DNA from: Marinobacter salsuginis
Lineage (GTDB): Bacteria; Pseudomonadota; Gammaproteobacteria; Pseudomonadales; Oleiphilaceae
Reading direction: 5' to 3'
DNA length: 64,000 bases
Assembly: GCF_009617755.1 (NCBI RefSeq)
Contig: NZ_BGZH01000001.1
Coordinates: forward strand, 2,108,001-2,172,000
Part shown: positions 8,799 to 17,366 of the stretch, piece after piece
How the letters are laid out: every line of letters begins with the position of its first letter
Position numbering within the stretch: the stretch's first letter is position 1
Made by a program: the position numbers and the translations under genes
The notes under the pieces: model-generated
Seen by the model: only the letters and a program-made list of their open reading frames with translations
Database searches by the model: none
What the model was told of the DNA's origin: nothing

Positions 8799-10229
8799 TC
8801 AGTTGCGGTTCAACCGCCAATCGTCGTAAACAGCCATGGCCTGTTCGATCGAGTTGGCGAATTTTTCCCGCTGATGTTCATCCAGAGGGCGCCGTTTCCG
8901 GCTTTTATCGAAGGCTTTCTGAATCTGTTGCCGGCTCGATTTTTCCAGGCGTTCGAGCCAGTGATGGTCTGCCGGCTCGAGGTCCAACAGGTCGCGGCCA
9001 GCGTGATTGCGGTGGGAGATGTGCCACCAGTGATCCACTGCCCTTCCTAATACAACATAGCCGAACTGACTGTCCTGTACAGGGCCAAAGGTAGCTGTTT
9101 TCAAACCGTCCCGAAGTACCCCGATGTTCAGCGCCGGCAGGGCCAGCCGATCACCGTAGAAATAACTCCCGGCGGCACCGATGAGTCCGCCTACCAGAGC
9201 GCCGGTTCCGAGGGAGGAGCCGAAGGTCAGTGCGTCGATCCCGGCACCGCTGACGGCACCGGCGCCGAAGCCGGCGGTGGCCAGGTAGCGTTTGCTGACG
9301 GCCCAGGCTTTGCGGCTGTCTTCCGAGAACAGGTCGTGCTCACTGTGCCATTCCAGTTCGGCTTCCTGACGGCGGATGCGCTGGTGCTGATACAGGTGTT
9401 CGATATCCACACGCAGCGTCTGCTCCCGCTTCCGCTGATGGCGGTACCAGTTCCGGCGCAGCTGGTCTGCCAGTGAATCGTCACTGGTCCCGGCCGCCTG
9501 GCCAGCGGTCAGGGTGCGTTTTTCCTGGAACGACATCATGTCCTCGAGTGCCCTGGCGATCAGTGCAGCGGCTTGTTGGCGGCGCTGTTGGCGCTGGGCA
9601 GACAGAAAATGCGTGGCCTGCTCCAGAGGCGCTTCCCAGTCTGGCTCCAGTTGTCCGAATGCGCGTAAAAGGCCGAGATGTTGCTCGAAAGGAGCGCGAA
9701 CGGCGTCGAAGCGGCGAACAACCTGGAAGAATTGGCCCAGTGCTGACTGCCAGGTGTCACTGTAATCGTCGGCTCCGATGCTGTTGATCAATGCCAGGCT
9801 GGGCCGGCCGGTCCAGCGCAGGATGGTCATTTCCGCCTCGTGTTCGGCGCTGTAAGGTACCGAGCCGTCCACCACGTAAATGATTCCGGCGCCCTCGATC
9901 AGGGGCGTCAGAAGCTCGCATTCATCGGTGAAACGGCCATCCCCCTGATGTTGAGTGACAAAGGCTTTGACCGTGTCGGCGTGGTCTGACGCGGAGACAC
10001 TGTGGGCTTCCAGCCACTCCAGTACCCGCCGCGGGCGCTGGAAACCGGGGGTGTCTACCAGGGTGTAAAGGATTTGCCCATCCACTTTCAGGGGGTAGGC
10101 CTGGCGCTTGCGGGTGGTGCCGGGCTCCAGGGCAATGGCGATGGCATCATTCTGGGACAGGGTGGCAACCACGCTGGATTTGCCTTTGTTCGGGTGCCCA
10201 ACGACGGCAAACGTAGGTGCCTTTGTCAT
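8799..10229 (-). CDS. GTP-binding protein with DUF3482-type C-terminus
   Basis: 476 aa. The N-terminus is a small GTPase domain: G1 GHPNKGKSS at residues 11-19, a threonine pair in PGTTRKR (switch I), and G3 DTPGF near residue 60. The G4 region is poor (INSIGADD rather than NKxD). The C-terminal half has a glycine/alanine-rich hydrophobic hairpin (FGSSLGTGALVGGLIGAAGS) that could insert into membrane. Its start overlaps the end of the DUF2868 gene by 4 nt (ATGA), so the two are co-translated, a pairing also known in pseudomonads. Function is unknown; a membrane-associated GTPase acting with its neighbour is a fair inference. Confidence 0.85.
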   Translation of the reverse strand: MTKAPTFAVVGHPNKGKSSVVATLSQNDAIAIALEPGTTRKRQAYPLKVDGQILYTLVDTPGFQRPRRVLEWLEAHSVSASDHADTVKAFVTQHQGDGRFTDECELLTPLIEGAGIIYVVDGSVPYSAEHEAEMTILRWTGRPSLALINSIGADDYSDTWQSALGQFFQVVRRFDAVRAPFEQHLGLLRAFGQLEPDWEAPLEQATHFLSAQRQQRRQQAAALIARALEDMMSFQEKRTLTAGQAAGTSDDSLADQLRRNWYRHQRKREQTLRVDIEHLYQHQRIRRQEAELEWHSEHDLFSEDSRKAWAVSKRYLATAGFGAGAVSGAGIDALTFGSSLGTGALVGGLIGAAGSYFYGDRLALPALNIGVLRDGLKTATFGPVQDSQFGYVVLGRAVDHWWHISHRNHAGRDLLDLEPADHHWLERLEKSSRQQIQKAFDKSRKRRPLDEHQREKFANSIEQAMAVYDDWRLNRN

Positions 10230-11635
10230 AAATGCTCCCCGAGTGCTGAATAGGGATCTCGCATCTGGAGGGGCGGTAGCGACACCTGAACGAAATCGCT
10301 GCCAACCCGTTCGGCAAATCGGAGCCAGGGCTGTATCTGATGGGCATCAGGCTCCTGGCTGCTATCCGGGGCCAGGGGTACCAGAGCGACCCTGGATCCG
10401 TCGGGCCAGATGCCGCGGGCACTCTCCAGAAAGTCCGCCAGTTCACCCGTGGGGGGCTGCCAGCTGCGCACCAGCAGGATAACGGGTTTTGGGCGCGCTC
10501 TCAGATGCACAGCGATCGACTGCATGGCCTGATCATCGTCCGAGAGGCTCGCGGTGCCGCCGGCATGAAGTACAAACTGTTTGCCTGAACGAAGCCCCTC
10601 TGGCAATTCCGGCTCGCCGGCGCCAGCCCAGCAAAGCAGGATGTCGCTGTCCGGCAGTGGCAGGCAATCGCTTCGAGCGTTCGTATCCGGCAGGTCGTCG
10701 GCATCATGGTGGCTGTTTCCGGTGTCCAGGGCAGGCGTTTCCAGACGGTACATTAGGGCATGCATGGCCGGGTGACTGGCGAGCAGCCGACGGGCCTTTT
10801 GTCGGGTCTGGGTGAGGGCGAATCCCCAGAGAAGCAAACGTGGTAGCAGAATCCAGGTTGTCCAGAGCATGGTGACAAAGGGCCACCACTGGCCCCAGAG
10901 GGCCGGGTCCGGATTTGTCGCAGGTTCTCCGGCCCGGAAGAAACGCGTTGCCTCGACCAGGCTGAGATCCGGGGCGGCCGCCGGCCAGAGCCAGGCCCAG
11001 GGCGTTGCGACCGCGCTCACCAGTTCGTGGTAGCTCGCCGCAGCGGTATCCAGGGTCGTGCTCCAGCCAAAGGCAAGATCCTGGACCACCACCATGGCCA
11101 GCAGGGTGATCAGCCCGGCACTGGCGAACGCGATGCCGCCCAGGTGAGCGGCCCTGGCCATCAGCAGTGGCTGGAGTCTGTTGAATTCCCCATGGCCAGG
11201 GTTGACCCCGAAACGCTGTAACAGCCAACGCCAGGGCTGCCATCCGGCCAGGGACTGCACGGTGGTAAACAGGGCAAGGACCAGATGCAGTAAAACGAAG
11301 GCCAGAAACACCGTGATGTTGATGCGCTGGCCGCCGTCGTAGAACAGCAGTCCGGCCATGGTCAGTGCGCCGGCGATCAGCCCCACGGCCGCAAAACCTG
11401 TGGCAATCCGGCGCCAGGACCGCAGAATCGGGTCGGCGGATGTCTGGGTTGTTCCGGGTCCACTGAGCCGGTTCAGGTGGGCCAGCCAACGGGCAGCGTC
11501 CGGGGCCACGCCCTGCTCTTCGCACATCAGTGCGAACTTGCGGTCGCGGCGATGCAGGAAGGTGGGGGGCTGTGATCTGTCCCGTTGCGCCTGGTTTTCA
11601 AACTCCAGCAGTAATCGAAGGGAGCTGTCGGTCAT
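10226..11635 (-). CDS. DUF2868-type membrane protein
   Basis: 469 aa. After a soluble N-terminus (about 85 residues) come several hydrophobic segments (about 90-280), then a soluble C-terminal domain of roughly 170 residues that includes SDILLCWAGAGEPELPEG and PVILLVRSWQPPTGELADFLE. This fits the DUF2868 family, which is found beside DUF3482 GTPases. It is the first gene of a two-gene operon with the GTPase (4-nt overlap). No catalytic motif is evident. Inference: a membrane partner or receptor for the GTPase. Confidence 0.8.
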   Translation of the reverse strand: MTDSSLRLLLEFENQAQRDRSQPPTFLHRRDRKFALMCEEQGVAPDAARWLAHLNRLSGPGTTQTSADPILRSWRRIATGFAAVGLIAGALTMAGLLFYDGGQRINITVFLAFVLLHLVLALFTTVQSLAGWQPWRWLLQRFGVNPGHGEFNRLQPLLMARAAHLGGIAFASAGLITLLAMVVVQDLAFGWSTTLDTAAASYHELVSAVATPWAWLWPAAAPDLSLVEATRFFRAGEPATNPDPALWGQWWPFVTMLWTTWILLPRLLLWGFALTQTRQKARRLLASHPAMHALMYRLETPALDTGNSHHDADDLPDTNARSDCLPLPDSDILLCWAGAGEPELPEGLRSGKQFVLHAGGTASLSDDDQAMQSIAVHLRARPKPVILLVRSWQPPTGELADFLESARGIWPDGSRVALVPLAPDSSQEPDAHQIQPWLRFAERVGSDFVQVSLPPLQMRDPYSALGEHL

Positions 11636-11732
11636 TCAGAGTTCCGGTGTCGAATTCGGGCAGTCGGGCCCGGTCGGGCTTTAGTGCTAGGATATAGGGA
11701 TACCCGCACCCGATACCAGACAACGAGAGTCC

Positions 11733-12095
11733 ATGCCCCACCATCTGATGAACCTGCGCCATGTACCCGATGACGAGGCCGATGAAATCCGGGCTCTGTT
11801 CGATGCCCACGAGGTGGCCTACTACGAGACACCACCCAGCCGCTGGGGCATCAGCATGGGCGGTTTCTGGGTTCATGATGACGATGAGGCAGCAAGGGCC
11901 CGGGCACTGCTGGATGAGTATCAGCGGCAACGCTACGAAACCCAGCGGCAGGCCTACGAGGAGCACCTGGCCCGGGGCGAATCCGGCGATTTTTGGTTCA
12001 TGCTCAGGCAGCGGCCAGTCCGGACCCTCGCCGCCTGCATTGCCATCCTGGTGATCATGGGCCTGAGTTTGCTTCCGTTCATCCGGATCGGGTAG
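11733..12095 (+). CDS. Small membrane-anchored protein, DUF6164-like
   Basis: 120 aa. A soluble N-terminal domain (NLRHVPDDEADEIRALFDAH, then SRWGISMGGFWV) is followed by an arginine/glutamate-rich helix and one C-terminal transmembrane segment (about residues 97-115). The pattern resembles DUF6164 proteins, which are related to putative signal-transducing DUF2007-like domains. ATG 11733 is used; a second ATG at 11748 is possible. It is divergent from the DUF2868 gene and convergent with the esterase gene, ending 11 nt from it. Function unknown. Confidence 0.7.
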   Translation: MPHHLMNLRHVPDDEADEIRALFDAHEVAYYETPPSRWGISMGGFWVHDDDEAARARALLDEYQRQRYETQRQAYEEHLARGESGDFWFMLRQRPVRTLAACIAILVIMGLSLLPFIRIG

Positions 12096-12106
12096 CGGAC
12101 AGGGTC

Positions 12107-13036
12107 TTAGCCCTCTTGCTGGCGGGCTTGCGGACCAACGAGGAACCCGATCGCTGCGTCCACCGCTTCGCCTGCGGTCAAAAAGCTGGTGACGTGCCCC
12201 CGCAGGTGCATTTCATACAGTTCGCTGTAAACCTGATGATCCTCAAGCGCTTCCTGAAATCGCTTTGCCTGGTCGAATGGCACCAGCATATCCATGGCAC
12301 CGTGAAACAGGAAAAAAGGCGGTGAGTCGGCGGTCACATGGCTGATTGGTGATGCTTTGCGATAGATTTCCGGTATGTCCTGCTGCTCGCCACCCAGGAA
12401 TTGCCGGATCAGCTTGCCCGAACCAAAGGCCATCAGGTCGGAAGGCAGGCCCCCTGTGACGACCGCATGCAATCGGGTTTCCGGCCCGCCGTGGGGCTGG
12501 TTCAGGTCGCTGTCGGAGCTCGCCACCAGGGCAAGGAGCGCAATCAGATGGGCGCCGGAGGAAAAGCCAAAGCCGCTTACCCGACCTGCGTCCAGTTGAT
12601 ACTCGTCGGCGTGCCGGTTCAGCCACTGTCGGGCCAGTTGCAGATCATAGAGCTGGGCCGGGAAGGTGTGTGCCGGGGCAAACCGGTAGTCGATGTTCAG
12701 CACTGCAAAGCCGTGGCTGGCCACTTCCTCCGCGATCCAGGCCATGTCTTCCCGGGATCGGCGTTGCCAGCCACCACCGTGGACCATCAGAACAACGGGG
12801 TGGCGGGCCTCTGAGGCCTGCCCGGTCGGGAGGTAGAGGTCGGCGAACAGGGCTTCTGGCCAACCATCGGGAGAGAACCGCAAATCCTGTTCTACCCGGA
12901 AGGGTCCTTCATCCGGGAGGCTGGCGGTGGTTGACTCATTGTGATGGGTCGCGCAGCCTGCGAGGATCAGCAGACTCCCGATCAACCCGAATATCCCACC
13001 ACGTCTCAGTCGTGTCTGGTAGACGGACAATGGCAT
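12107..13036 (-). CDS. Lipoprotein alpha/beta hydrolase (Aes/HSL-like esterase)
   Basis: 309 aa. The N-terminus has a lipobox (LLILAGC), so the protein is probably exported and lipid-anchored. Catalytic features of the hormone-sensitive-lipase/carboxylesterase group are present: oxyanion HGGGWQ, nucleophile elbow GFSSGAH, an aspartate in FHGAMDMLVP and a histidine in LRGHV. It is divergent from the oligomer hydrolase gene across the regulatory region 13037-13381, so it may belong to the same polyester-degrading function, but no sigma-54 site facing this gene was found. Natural substrate unknown. Confidence 0.85.
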   Translation of the reverse strand: MPLSVYQTRLRRGGIFGLIGSLLILAGCATHHNESTTASLPDEGPFRVEQDLRFSPDGWPEALFADLYLPTGQASEARHPVVLMVHGGGWQRRSREDMAWIAEEVASHGFAVLNIDYRFAPAHTFPAQLYDLQLARQWLNRHADEYQLDAGRVSGFGFSSGAHLIALLALVASSDSDLNQPHGGPETRLHAVVTGGLPSDLMAFGSGKLIRQFLGGEQQDIPEIYRKASPISHVTADSPPFFLFHGAMDMLVPFDQAKRFQEALEDHQVYSELYEMHLRGHVTSFLTAGEAVDAAIGFLVGPQARQQEG

Positions 13037-13130
13037 CTCCTCTATAAAGCGCCTGAAAGCGTCTGTCTGATTTACGAAGCGGCAATGATGGTGGATGTTG
13101 GTCTGGCGACTGAGCCGACCCAGACCCCAT

Positions 13131-13239
13131 TGTCCGACATTCCATACAGCGTCCGGTTTTCAGGACAATCTGCTCAGAGTGCGCTCTCACAGTCTTTCAT
13201 GCTCATCGATTGGCAAGAGACTGTCCGGAAATCCGGAAC
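13131..13239 (+). promoter_or_regulatory. Three copies of an 18-bp palindrome, candidate activator sites upstream of the oligomer hydrolase
   Basis: Copies at 13131-13148 (TGTCCGACATTCCATACA), 13150-13167 (CGTCCGGTTTTCAGGACA) and 13222-13239 (TGTCCGGAAATCCGGAAC) fit the pattern TGTCYGGNNNTCCGGACA also found at 17055-17115. The third copy starts 80 nt before the GG of the sigma-54 promoter at 13301. Inferred to be binding sites for the enhancer-binding protein at 15597. The rest of the 345-nt gap 13037-13381 shows no gene. Confidence 0.6.
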
Positions 13240-13300
13240 AATTGTTCGAAGCACATCCGAAAGATGGATTAAAGGTATATAAATCAGAAGGATAGCTGAT

Positions 13301-13316
13301 TGGCACAGGATCCGCA
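13301..13316 (+). promoter_or_regulatory. Sigma-54 (-24/-12) promoter of the oligomer hydrolase gene
   Basis: TGGCACAGGATCCGCA has the GG-N10-GC spacing of sigma-54 promoters with a perfect TGGCAC -24 element; the -12 element is CCGC instead of TTGC, so it may be weak. It lies about 65 nt before the start codon and downstream of the palindromic sites. Confidence 0.6.
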
Positions 13317-13381
13317 TGGCGTTCCCGGGGCCTGGCTTGAGGCCTGGTCTGTTCGTTTACAACAACAAACAAGGAACGATC

Positions 13382-15487
13382 ATGAAACGAATAATGCTCT
13401 GCGCCCTCATCGGCGCCACGGGGATGACCCTCACTGCCTGCAAGGATAACCCTCCCTTCAACAAGATCCCTGATTTTATCCAGGGCGACATAACCCAGAC
13501 CAGTTATGACGGGATAAATGATGACCTGTTGACCGCCGGCCTCGGTGCCAGCGGTCTGGCCAGTACGCCCGCGCCGGCATTCGCGGATCCTCTGAACCCG
13601 ACCGCAACGGAACTCCGCCGGTTGGCGATCTATAACAACTACCGCGCATTGGTGGATACCGCGCCCGGCGGAGGGTATGGCACCTTCTTTGGCCCCCAGG
13701 TGGGCGCCAGCGGTGAAGGACTCATTCCGGGCGACGAATTCATCGCCTACATGGCGGTTCCGGGTACCGACGTGCCGGTGACGGTCATGGCCCAGGTGCC
13801 TGATAGCTTTGATCCCGATCGTCCCTGCATGGTGACGGCGCCGTCGTCCGGCTCCCGTGGCATCTATGGCGCTATAGGTACGGCCGGCGAATGGGGACTG
13901 AAAAAGGGATGTGCCGTTGTCTACACCGATAAGGGTACCGGCACTGGCTCCCATAACCTGGCCACCAACACCGCCCAACGCATTGATGGCACGCTGACCT
14001 CTGCCGATGAGCCAGTGCAGTTCCGGGCTGATCTTACGGATGAGCAGCGCGCAGATTTCGACAGCGTCTGGCCGGACCGGTTTGCCTACAAGCACGCACA
14101 CTCCAAAGCCAACCCGGAAGCCGATTGGGGGCTGCATGTGTTGCAGTCTATTGAATTCGGGTTTTACGTGCTGAACGAGAAGTTTGGTCGGGAACTGGGC
14201 AATGGCGAAACGCTGTTGACCATCAATCCCAAAAATACCGTGGTGATTGCCTCCAGCGTCTCCAATGGAGGTGGTTCTTCCGTTCGTGCGGCCGAGCAGG
14301 ACACTCGCGGACTGATTGACGGCGTGGCGGTGTCCGAACCCAACGTGAATCCGGAAGTGGACCGCAGTTTCACTATTCGCCAGGGCGACGGCCCGGTCAT
14401 TACAGAGCACAGCCGGAGCCTGCTGGATTACACCACGGCCCTTGCCGTTTATCAGGGCTGTGCCAATCAGGCGCCGGCGATCCGGGACGATGCGCCATTG
14501 AACGCCACCTTCAATCCCCCACAGATCGGCGAGAATATCTGTAACTCGCTTGCCAACAAGGGGCTGGTAAGCGGCGCCACCCTGGATGACCGGGCCACCG
14601 ACGCCCTGCGTATCCTCAACGAAGAGTTCGGTATTCAGCCAGAGCAGAATCTGCTGGCGCCCGTGCACTTTGGCCTGGCGGTGGCTCCGAGTATTTCCAT
14701 GACCTATGCCAATGCCTATGGCCGGGCCGGTGTCGAGGATCGGGTCTGTGACCTCAGCCTGGCGGCCACCGATTCCGCCGGAGCGGTGACCCAGCTGGCG
14801 CCCACTGCAGAGGCGGCCCTGTTTTCGGCCAGCAATGGCATTCCGCCGTCGGCCGGGGTGAACATCGTCTACGACGTTGCCGACGGCCAGCCCACCAATC
14901 TGCCTGCCAGTGCGTCTCCCAGCACGAACCAGTTGGACTACGGCCTGGATGCGCTGTTGTGTCTTCGTAGCCTTGCCCAGGGCAGCGACGCCATCAGCGG
15001 CGCTGATTTGCAGGGCTCCGACGCCGAGCTGGCAACGGACATTGCCGGCGGTATTGCCGAAGTTCGTGCCTCGGGCGATCTGCAGGGCAAGCCGACGGTT
15101 TTCGTGACCGGTCGCGCCGATGCGATTCTGCCAATTAACCACACGTCCAGACCCTATTTCGGCCTGAACCAGCGGGTAGAGGGGAAGAAAAGCAACCTTC
15201 GGTATTACGAAATCCTCAACGCCCATCACCTGGATGTGCTCAATGGTTTCCCGGGCGTTGCTGACCGTTATGTCCCGCTGCACCACTACTACTTCCAGGC
15301 GCTGGATCTGGTCTGGGCCAATCTGACCGAGAAGCAGGCGTTACCGCCAAGCCAGGTGGTTCGGACCGTGCCCCGGGGCAATATTACGACACCGCTGGCA
15401 GAGGCCAACCTGCCGGCGATCAATCCCGCGCCGGATCCCGCAGACCAGATTGTCTTTGAAGATGACCAGGTCCGGATTCCGGAATAA
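13382..15487 (+). CDS. Exported 3-hydroxybutyrate-oligomer hydrolase, putative lipoprotein
   Basis: 701 aa, the size of the 3HB-oligomer hydrolase family. The N-terminus [20 protein letters not shown] is a lipoprotein signal with C20. The family serine is probably in [14 protein letters not shown]; a C-terminal [16 protein letters not shown] and [10 protein letters not shown] supply the likely aspartate and histidine. It would cut oligomers left by polyhydroxybutyrate depolymerases into 3-hydroxybutyrate outside the cytoplasm. ATG 13382 follows AAGGAACG; an upstream in-frame start at 13316 lacks a signal and overlaps the promoter. It is followed by the activator gene and TRAP transporter, completing a pathway. 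Substrate specificity is inferred from family and context. Confidence 0.85.
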   Translation: MKRIMLCALIGATGMTLTACKDNPPFNKIPDFIQGDITQTSYDGINDDLLTAGLGASGLASTPAPAFADPLNPTATELRRLAIYNNYRALVDTAPGGGYGTFFGPQVGASGEGLIPGDEFIAYMAVPGTDVPVTVMAQVPDSFDPDRPCMVTAPSSGSRGIYGAIGTAGEWGLKKGCAVVYTDKGTGTGSHNLATNTAQRIDGTLTSADEPVQFRADLTDEQRADFDSVWPDRFAYKHAHSKANPEADWGLHVLQSIEFGFYVLNEKFGRELGNGETLLTINPKNTVVIASSVSNGGGSSVRAAEQDTRGLIDGVAVSEPNVNPEVDRSFTIRQGDGPVITEHSRSLLDYTTALAVYQGCANQAPAIRDDAPLNATFNPPQIGENICNSLANKGLVSGATLDDRATDALRILNEEFGIQPEQNLLAPVHFGLAVAPSISMTYANAYGRAGVEDRVCDLSLAATDSAGAVTQLAPTAEAALFSASNGIPPSAGVNIVYDVADGQPTNLPASASPSTNQLDYGLDALLCLRSLAQGSDAISGADLQGSDAELATDIAGGIAEVRASGDLQGKPTVFVTGRADAILPINHTSRPYFGLNQRVEGKKSNLRYYEILNAHHLDVLNGFPGVADRYVPLHHYYFQALDLVWANLTEKQALPPSQVVRTVPRGNITTPLAEANLPAINPAPDPADQIVFEDDQVRIPE

Positions 15488-15498
15488 AGCAGCCAGTG

Positions 15499-15527
15499 GC
15501 CGGCCCGGTATCGGGCCGGCTTCGTTT
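15499..15527 (+). terminator. Terminator after the oligomer hydrolase gene
   Basis: GCCGGCCCG (15499-15507) pairs perfectly with CGGGCCGGC (15512-15520) over a 4-nt loop, followed by TTCGTTT. It separates hydrolase mRNA from the regulator gene 70 nt further on. A second small hairpin (ACCCGG/CCGGGT, 15566-15581) lies just before the regulator's ribosome binding site. Confidence 0.75.
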
Positions 15528-15596
15528 GCCCCCGATCCGGGGGCCCCATATACTTCCGTGACTGCACCCGGCCTGCCGGGTGCCAGGGTTAATACC

Positions 15597-17042
15597 ATGA
15601 ATGACATTCGACCCGTTGGTGCGCGGTACATGACAGAGCTGTTTTCCGACAAGAACAAGAGTGGACTGACCCGGGACCTGATCGAAGCCCTGTTCCCGAT
15701 GTTTGAGGAAGCCAGTGCCGGAGCGATCGCTGTCGACCGGAGTGCCCGCATCACCTGGATCAACAGCAGTTATTCCCATCTTCTGGGTCTTGGGGATCCG
15801 TCCACAGTGATTGGCAAACCGGTGCGCCAGCTGATCCCCCATACCCGAATGCCCGAGGTGGTTGAGTCTGGTAAACCCCTGCTGCTGGACATCATGGAAC
15901 ATAACCAGCAACAACTGGTGGTGACACGGCTGCCTTATTTTGACGATGGGGGCCAGATTGTCGGTGCCGTTGCGTTTGTGCTGTACGACGATCTGCAACC
16001 CCTGACACCGCTGGTTTCCAAGTACCGGCGACTGCACCAGGATCTGGCAGCGGCCCGCAAGGCACTGGCCAGGAAATCCCGGGGCACCCGTTACAGTCTT
16101 GGCGATTTTGTCGGGGCCAGTCCGGCAGCGTTGGAGGTCAAGCGCAGGGCGCGGTTGGCGGCCGGCCGCGATATGCCGGTTCTGCTGCTGGGAGAAACCG
16201 GCACCGGTAAAGAAGTGCTTGCCCAGGCGATTCACACCGTCTCGGGTCGTGCAGAGAAGCCGTTCGTGGGTGTGAATGTTGCTGCGATTCCGGACAACCT
16301 GCTGGAGGCAGAATTCTTCGGCGTGGCTCCTGGCGCCTACACCGGCGCCGATCGCCGAACCCGGGATGGCAAGTTTCAGCTGGCCAACGGCGGCACGCTG
16401 TTCCTGGATGAAGTTGGCGACATGCCGCTGCCCCTGCAGGCCAAGCTCCTGCGTGCCTTACAGGAAGGCGAGATCGAGCCCCTCGGCTCCAACAAGGTGG
16501 TGTCGGTGGATGTGCGGGTTATTGCCGCCACCAGTCGAAACCTCGAGGTCATGATTGCCGAGGGCACCTTCCGCTCGGATCTCTACTACCGTCTGAATGT
16601 TCTGGAAATTCCCATTCCTCCGTTACGGGATCGTCTGGCGGATCTCGGTGTGCTCTGCGAGGCACTACTTGAAGAGATCTGCGAAGGACTGGAGTTGCGC
16701 GGCGAAATTACTGACGCCGGCGTCTCGGCTCTGGGCAGTTACGACTGGCCAGGCAATATCCGGGAGCTGCGCAATGTTCTGGAGCGGGCAATGACCATGG
16801 GTGAAGAGGGCGGACTGCTGGATGCCGACGCCATTTTCAAGGTCCTGCCCCGTGGAGGAACGCGCCCGGTTTCTTCGCTGGCTCCACAACCTGTCAGGCC
16901 TCTATCCCGGACCCTGGCCGAGGCCGAGGCCCAGGCCATCGAAGAAGCCCTCGTGGCGAGCCGCGGCAATCGCACCCGTGCTGCCAAGCTGCTGGGCATC
17001 TCCAGATCCGTCCTTTACGAAAAGCTGGCGAAGCTGTCCTGA
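15597..17042 (+). CDS. Sigma-54-dependent transcriptional activator (PAS-AAA-Fis), HbcR-like
   Basis: 481 aa. An N-terminal PAS sensor (about 25-140) is followed by a short coiled region, the AAA+ core (Walker A GETGTGKE at 199-206; GAYTGA at 246-251, a functional variant of GAFTGA; Walker B GGTLFLDEVGDMP) and a C-terminal Fis-type helix-turn-helix (RTRAAKLLGISRSVLYEKLAKL). It activates sigma-54 promoters after sensing a small ligand. Location between a 3HB-oligomer hydrolase and a TRAP/BDH/AACS operon makes it comparable with Pseudomonas HbcR, an activator of 3-hydroxybutyrate use. ATG 15597 has AGGG 8 nt before; longer in-frame starts overlap the hydrolase gene. Effector (3HB or acetoacetate) is inferred. 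Confidence 0.9.
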   Translation: MNDIRPVGARYMTELFSDKNKSGLTRDLIEALFPMFEEASAGAIAVDRSARITWINSSYSHLLGLGDPSTVIGKPVRQLIPHTRMPEVVESGKPLLLDIMEHNQQQLVVTRLPYFDDGGQIVGAVAFVLYDDLQPLTPLVSKYRRLHQDLAAARKALARKSRGTRYSLGDFVGASPAALEVKRRARLAAGRDMPVLLLGETGTGKEVLAQAIHTVSGRAEKPFVGVNVAAIPDNLLEAEFFGVAPGAYTGADRRTRDGKFQLANGGTLFLDEVGDMPLPLQAKLLRALQEGEIEPLGSNKVVSVDVRVIAATSRNLEVMIAEGTFRSDLYYRLNVLEIPIPPLRDRLADLGVLCEALLEEICEGLELRGEITDAGVSALGSYDWPGNIRELRNVLERAMTMGEEGGLLDADAIFKVLPRGGTRPVSSLAPQPVRPLSRTLAEAEAQAIEEALVASRGNRTRAAKLLGISRSVLYEKLAKLS

Positions 17043-17054
17043 ATTCCGGACGGC

Positions 17055-17115
17055 TGTCTGGCAGTCCGTACAACTACCTACGACTGATGTCTAAGACTGT
17101 CTGGATATCCGGACA
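17055..17115 (+). promoter_or_regulatory. Two copies of the 18-bp palindrome upstream of the TRAP operon
   Basis: TGTCTGGCAGTCCGTACA at 17055-17072 and the near-perfect palindrome TGTCTGGATATCCGGACA at 17098-17115, start-to-start 43 nt (about four helical turns). The second starts 83 nt before the GG of the sigma-54 promoter, almost the same geometry as at the hydrolase gene. The AT-rich stretch 17116-17180 could hold an IHF bend site. Nothing else was found in the 324-nt gap 17043-17366. Confidence 0.68.
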
Positions 17116-17179
17116 TTTCGTTTTGTTTCGATTTTCTCTTCAGCTTTTAACCTTTTGAATTATCTGAATAAATATAATC

Positions 17180-17195
17180 TGGCACGGTGTCTGCT
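17180..17195 (+). promoter_or_regulatory. Sigma-54 (-24/-12) promoter of the TRAP-bdh-AACS operon
   Basis: TGGCACGGTGTCTGCT matches TGGCACG-N4-TTGCW except for one base in the -12 element, with correct GG-N10-GC spacing. Predicted start near 17206 gives a leader of about 160 nt before dctP. Better match to consensus than the hydrolase promoter. Confidence 0.78.
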
Positions 17196-17366
17196 AAATC
17201 CGTTACGCAGGACGTCAGAACAATGCAGAGAACAAGGCTGACGCTAACTGTTGGACCCCCAAGACTTACCCTGTCCGTCTGTTCCTGCGTTTTCTGACTA
17301 TACTCAGATCAGGCCCCGGCTATCCGCGCCAGGCCAGATACAATAACAATGCTAGGAGACTTGCCA

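Noticed and set aside
13187..15286. A 699-codon open frame on the minus strand opposite the oligomer hydrolase gene
   Set aside because: It is a shadow of the plus-strand gene: the opposite strand has a lipoprotein signal, ribosome site, promoter and family match, while this frame has low-complexity composition without a recognisable domain.
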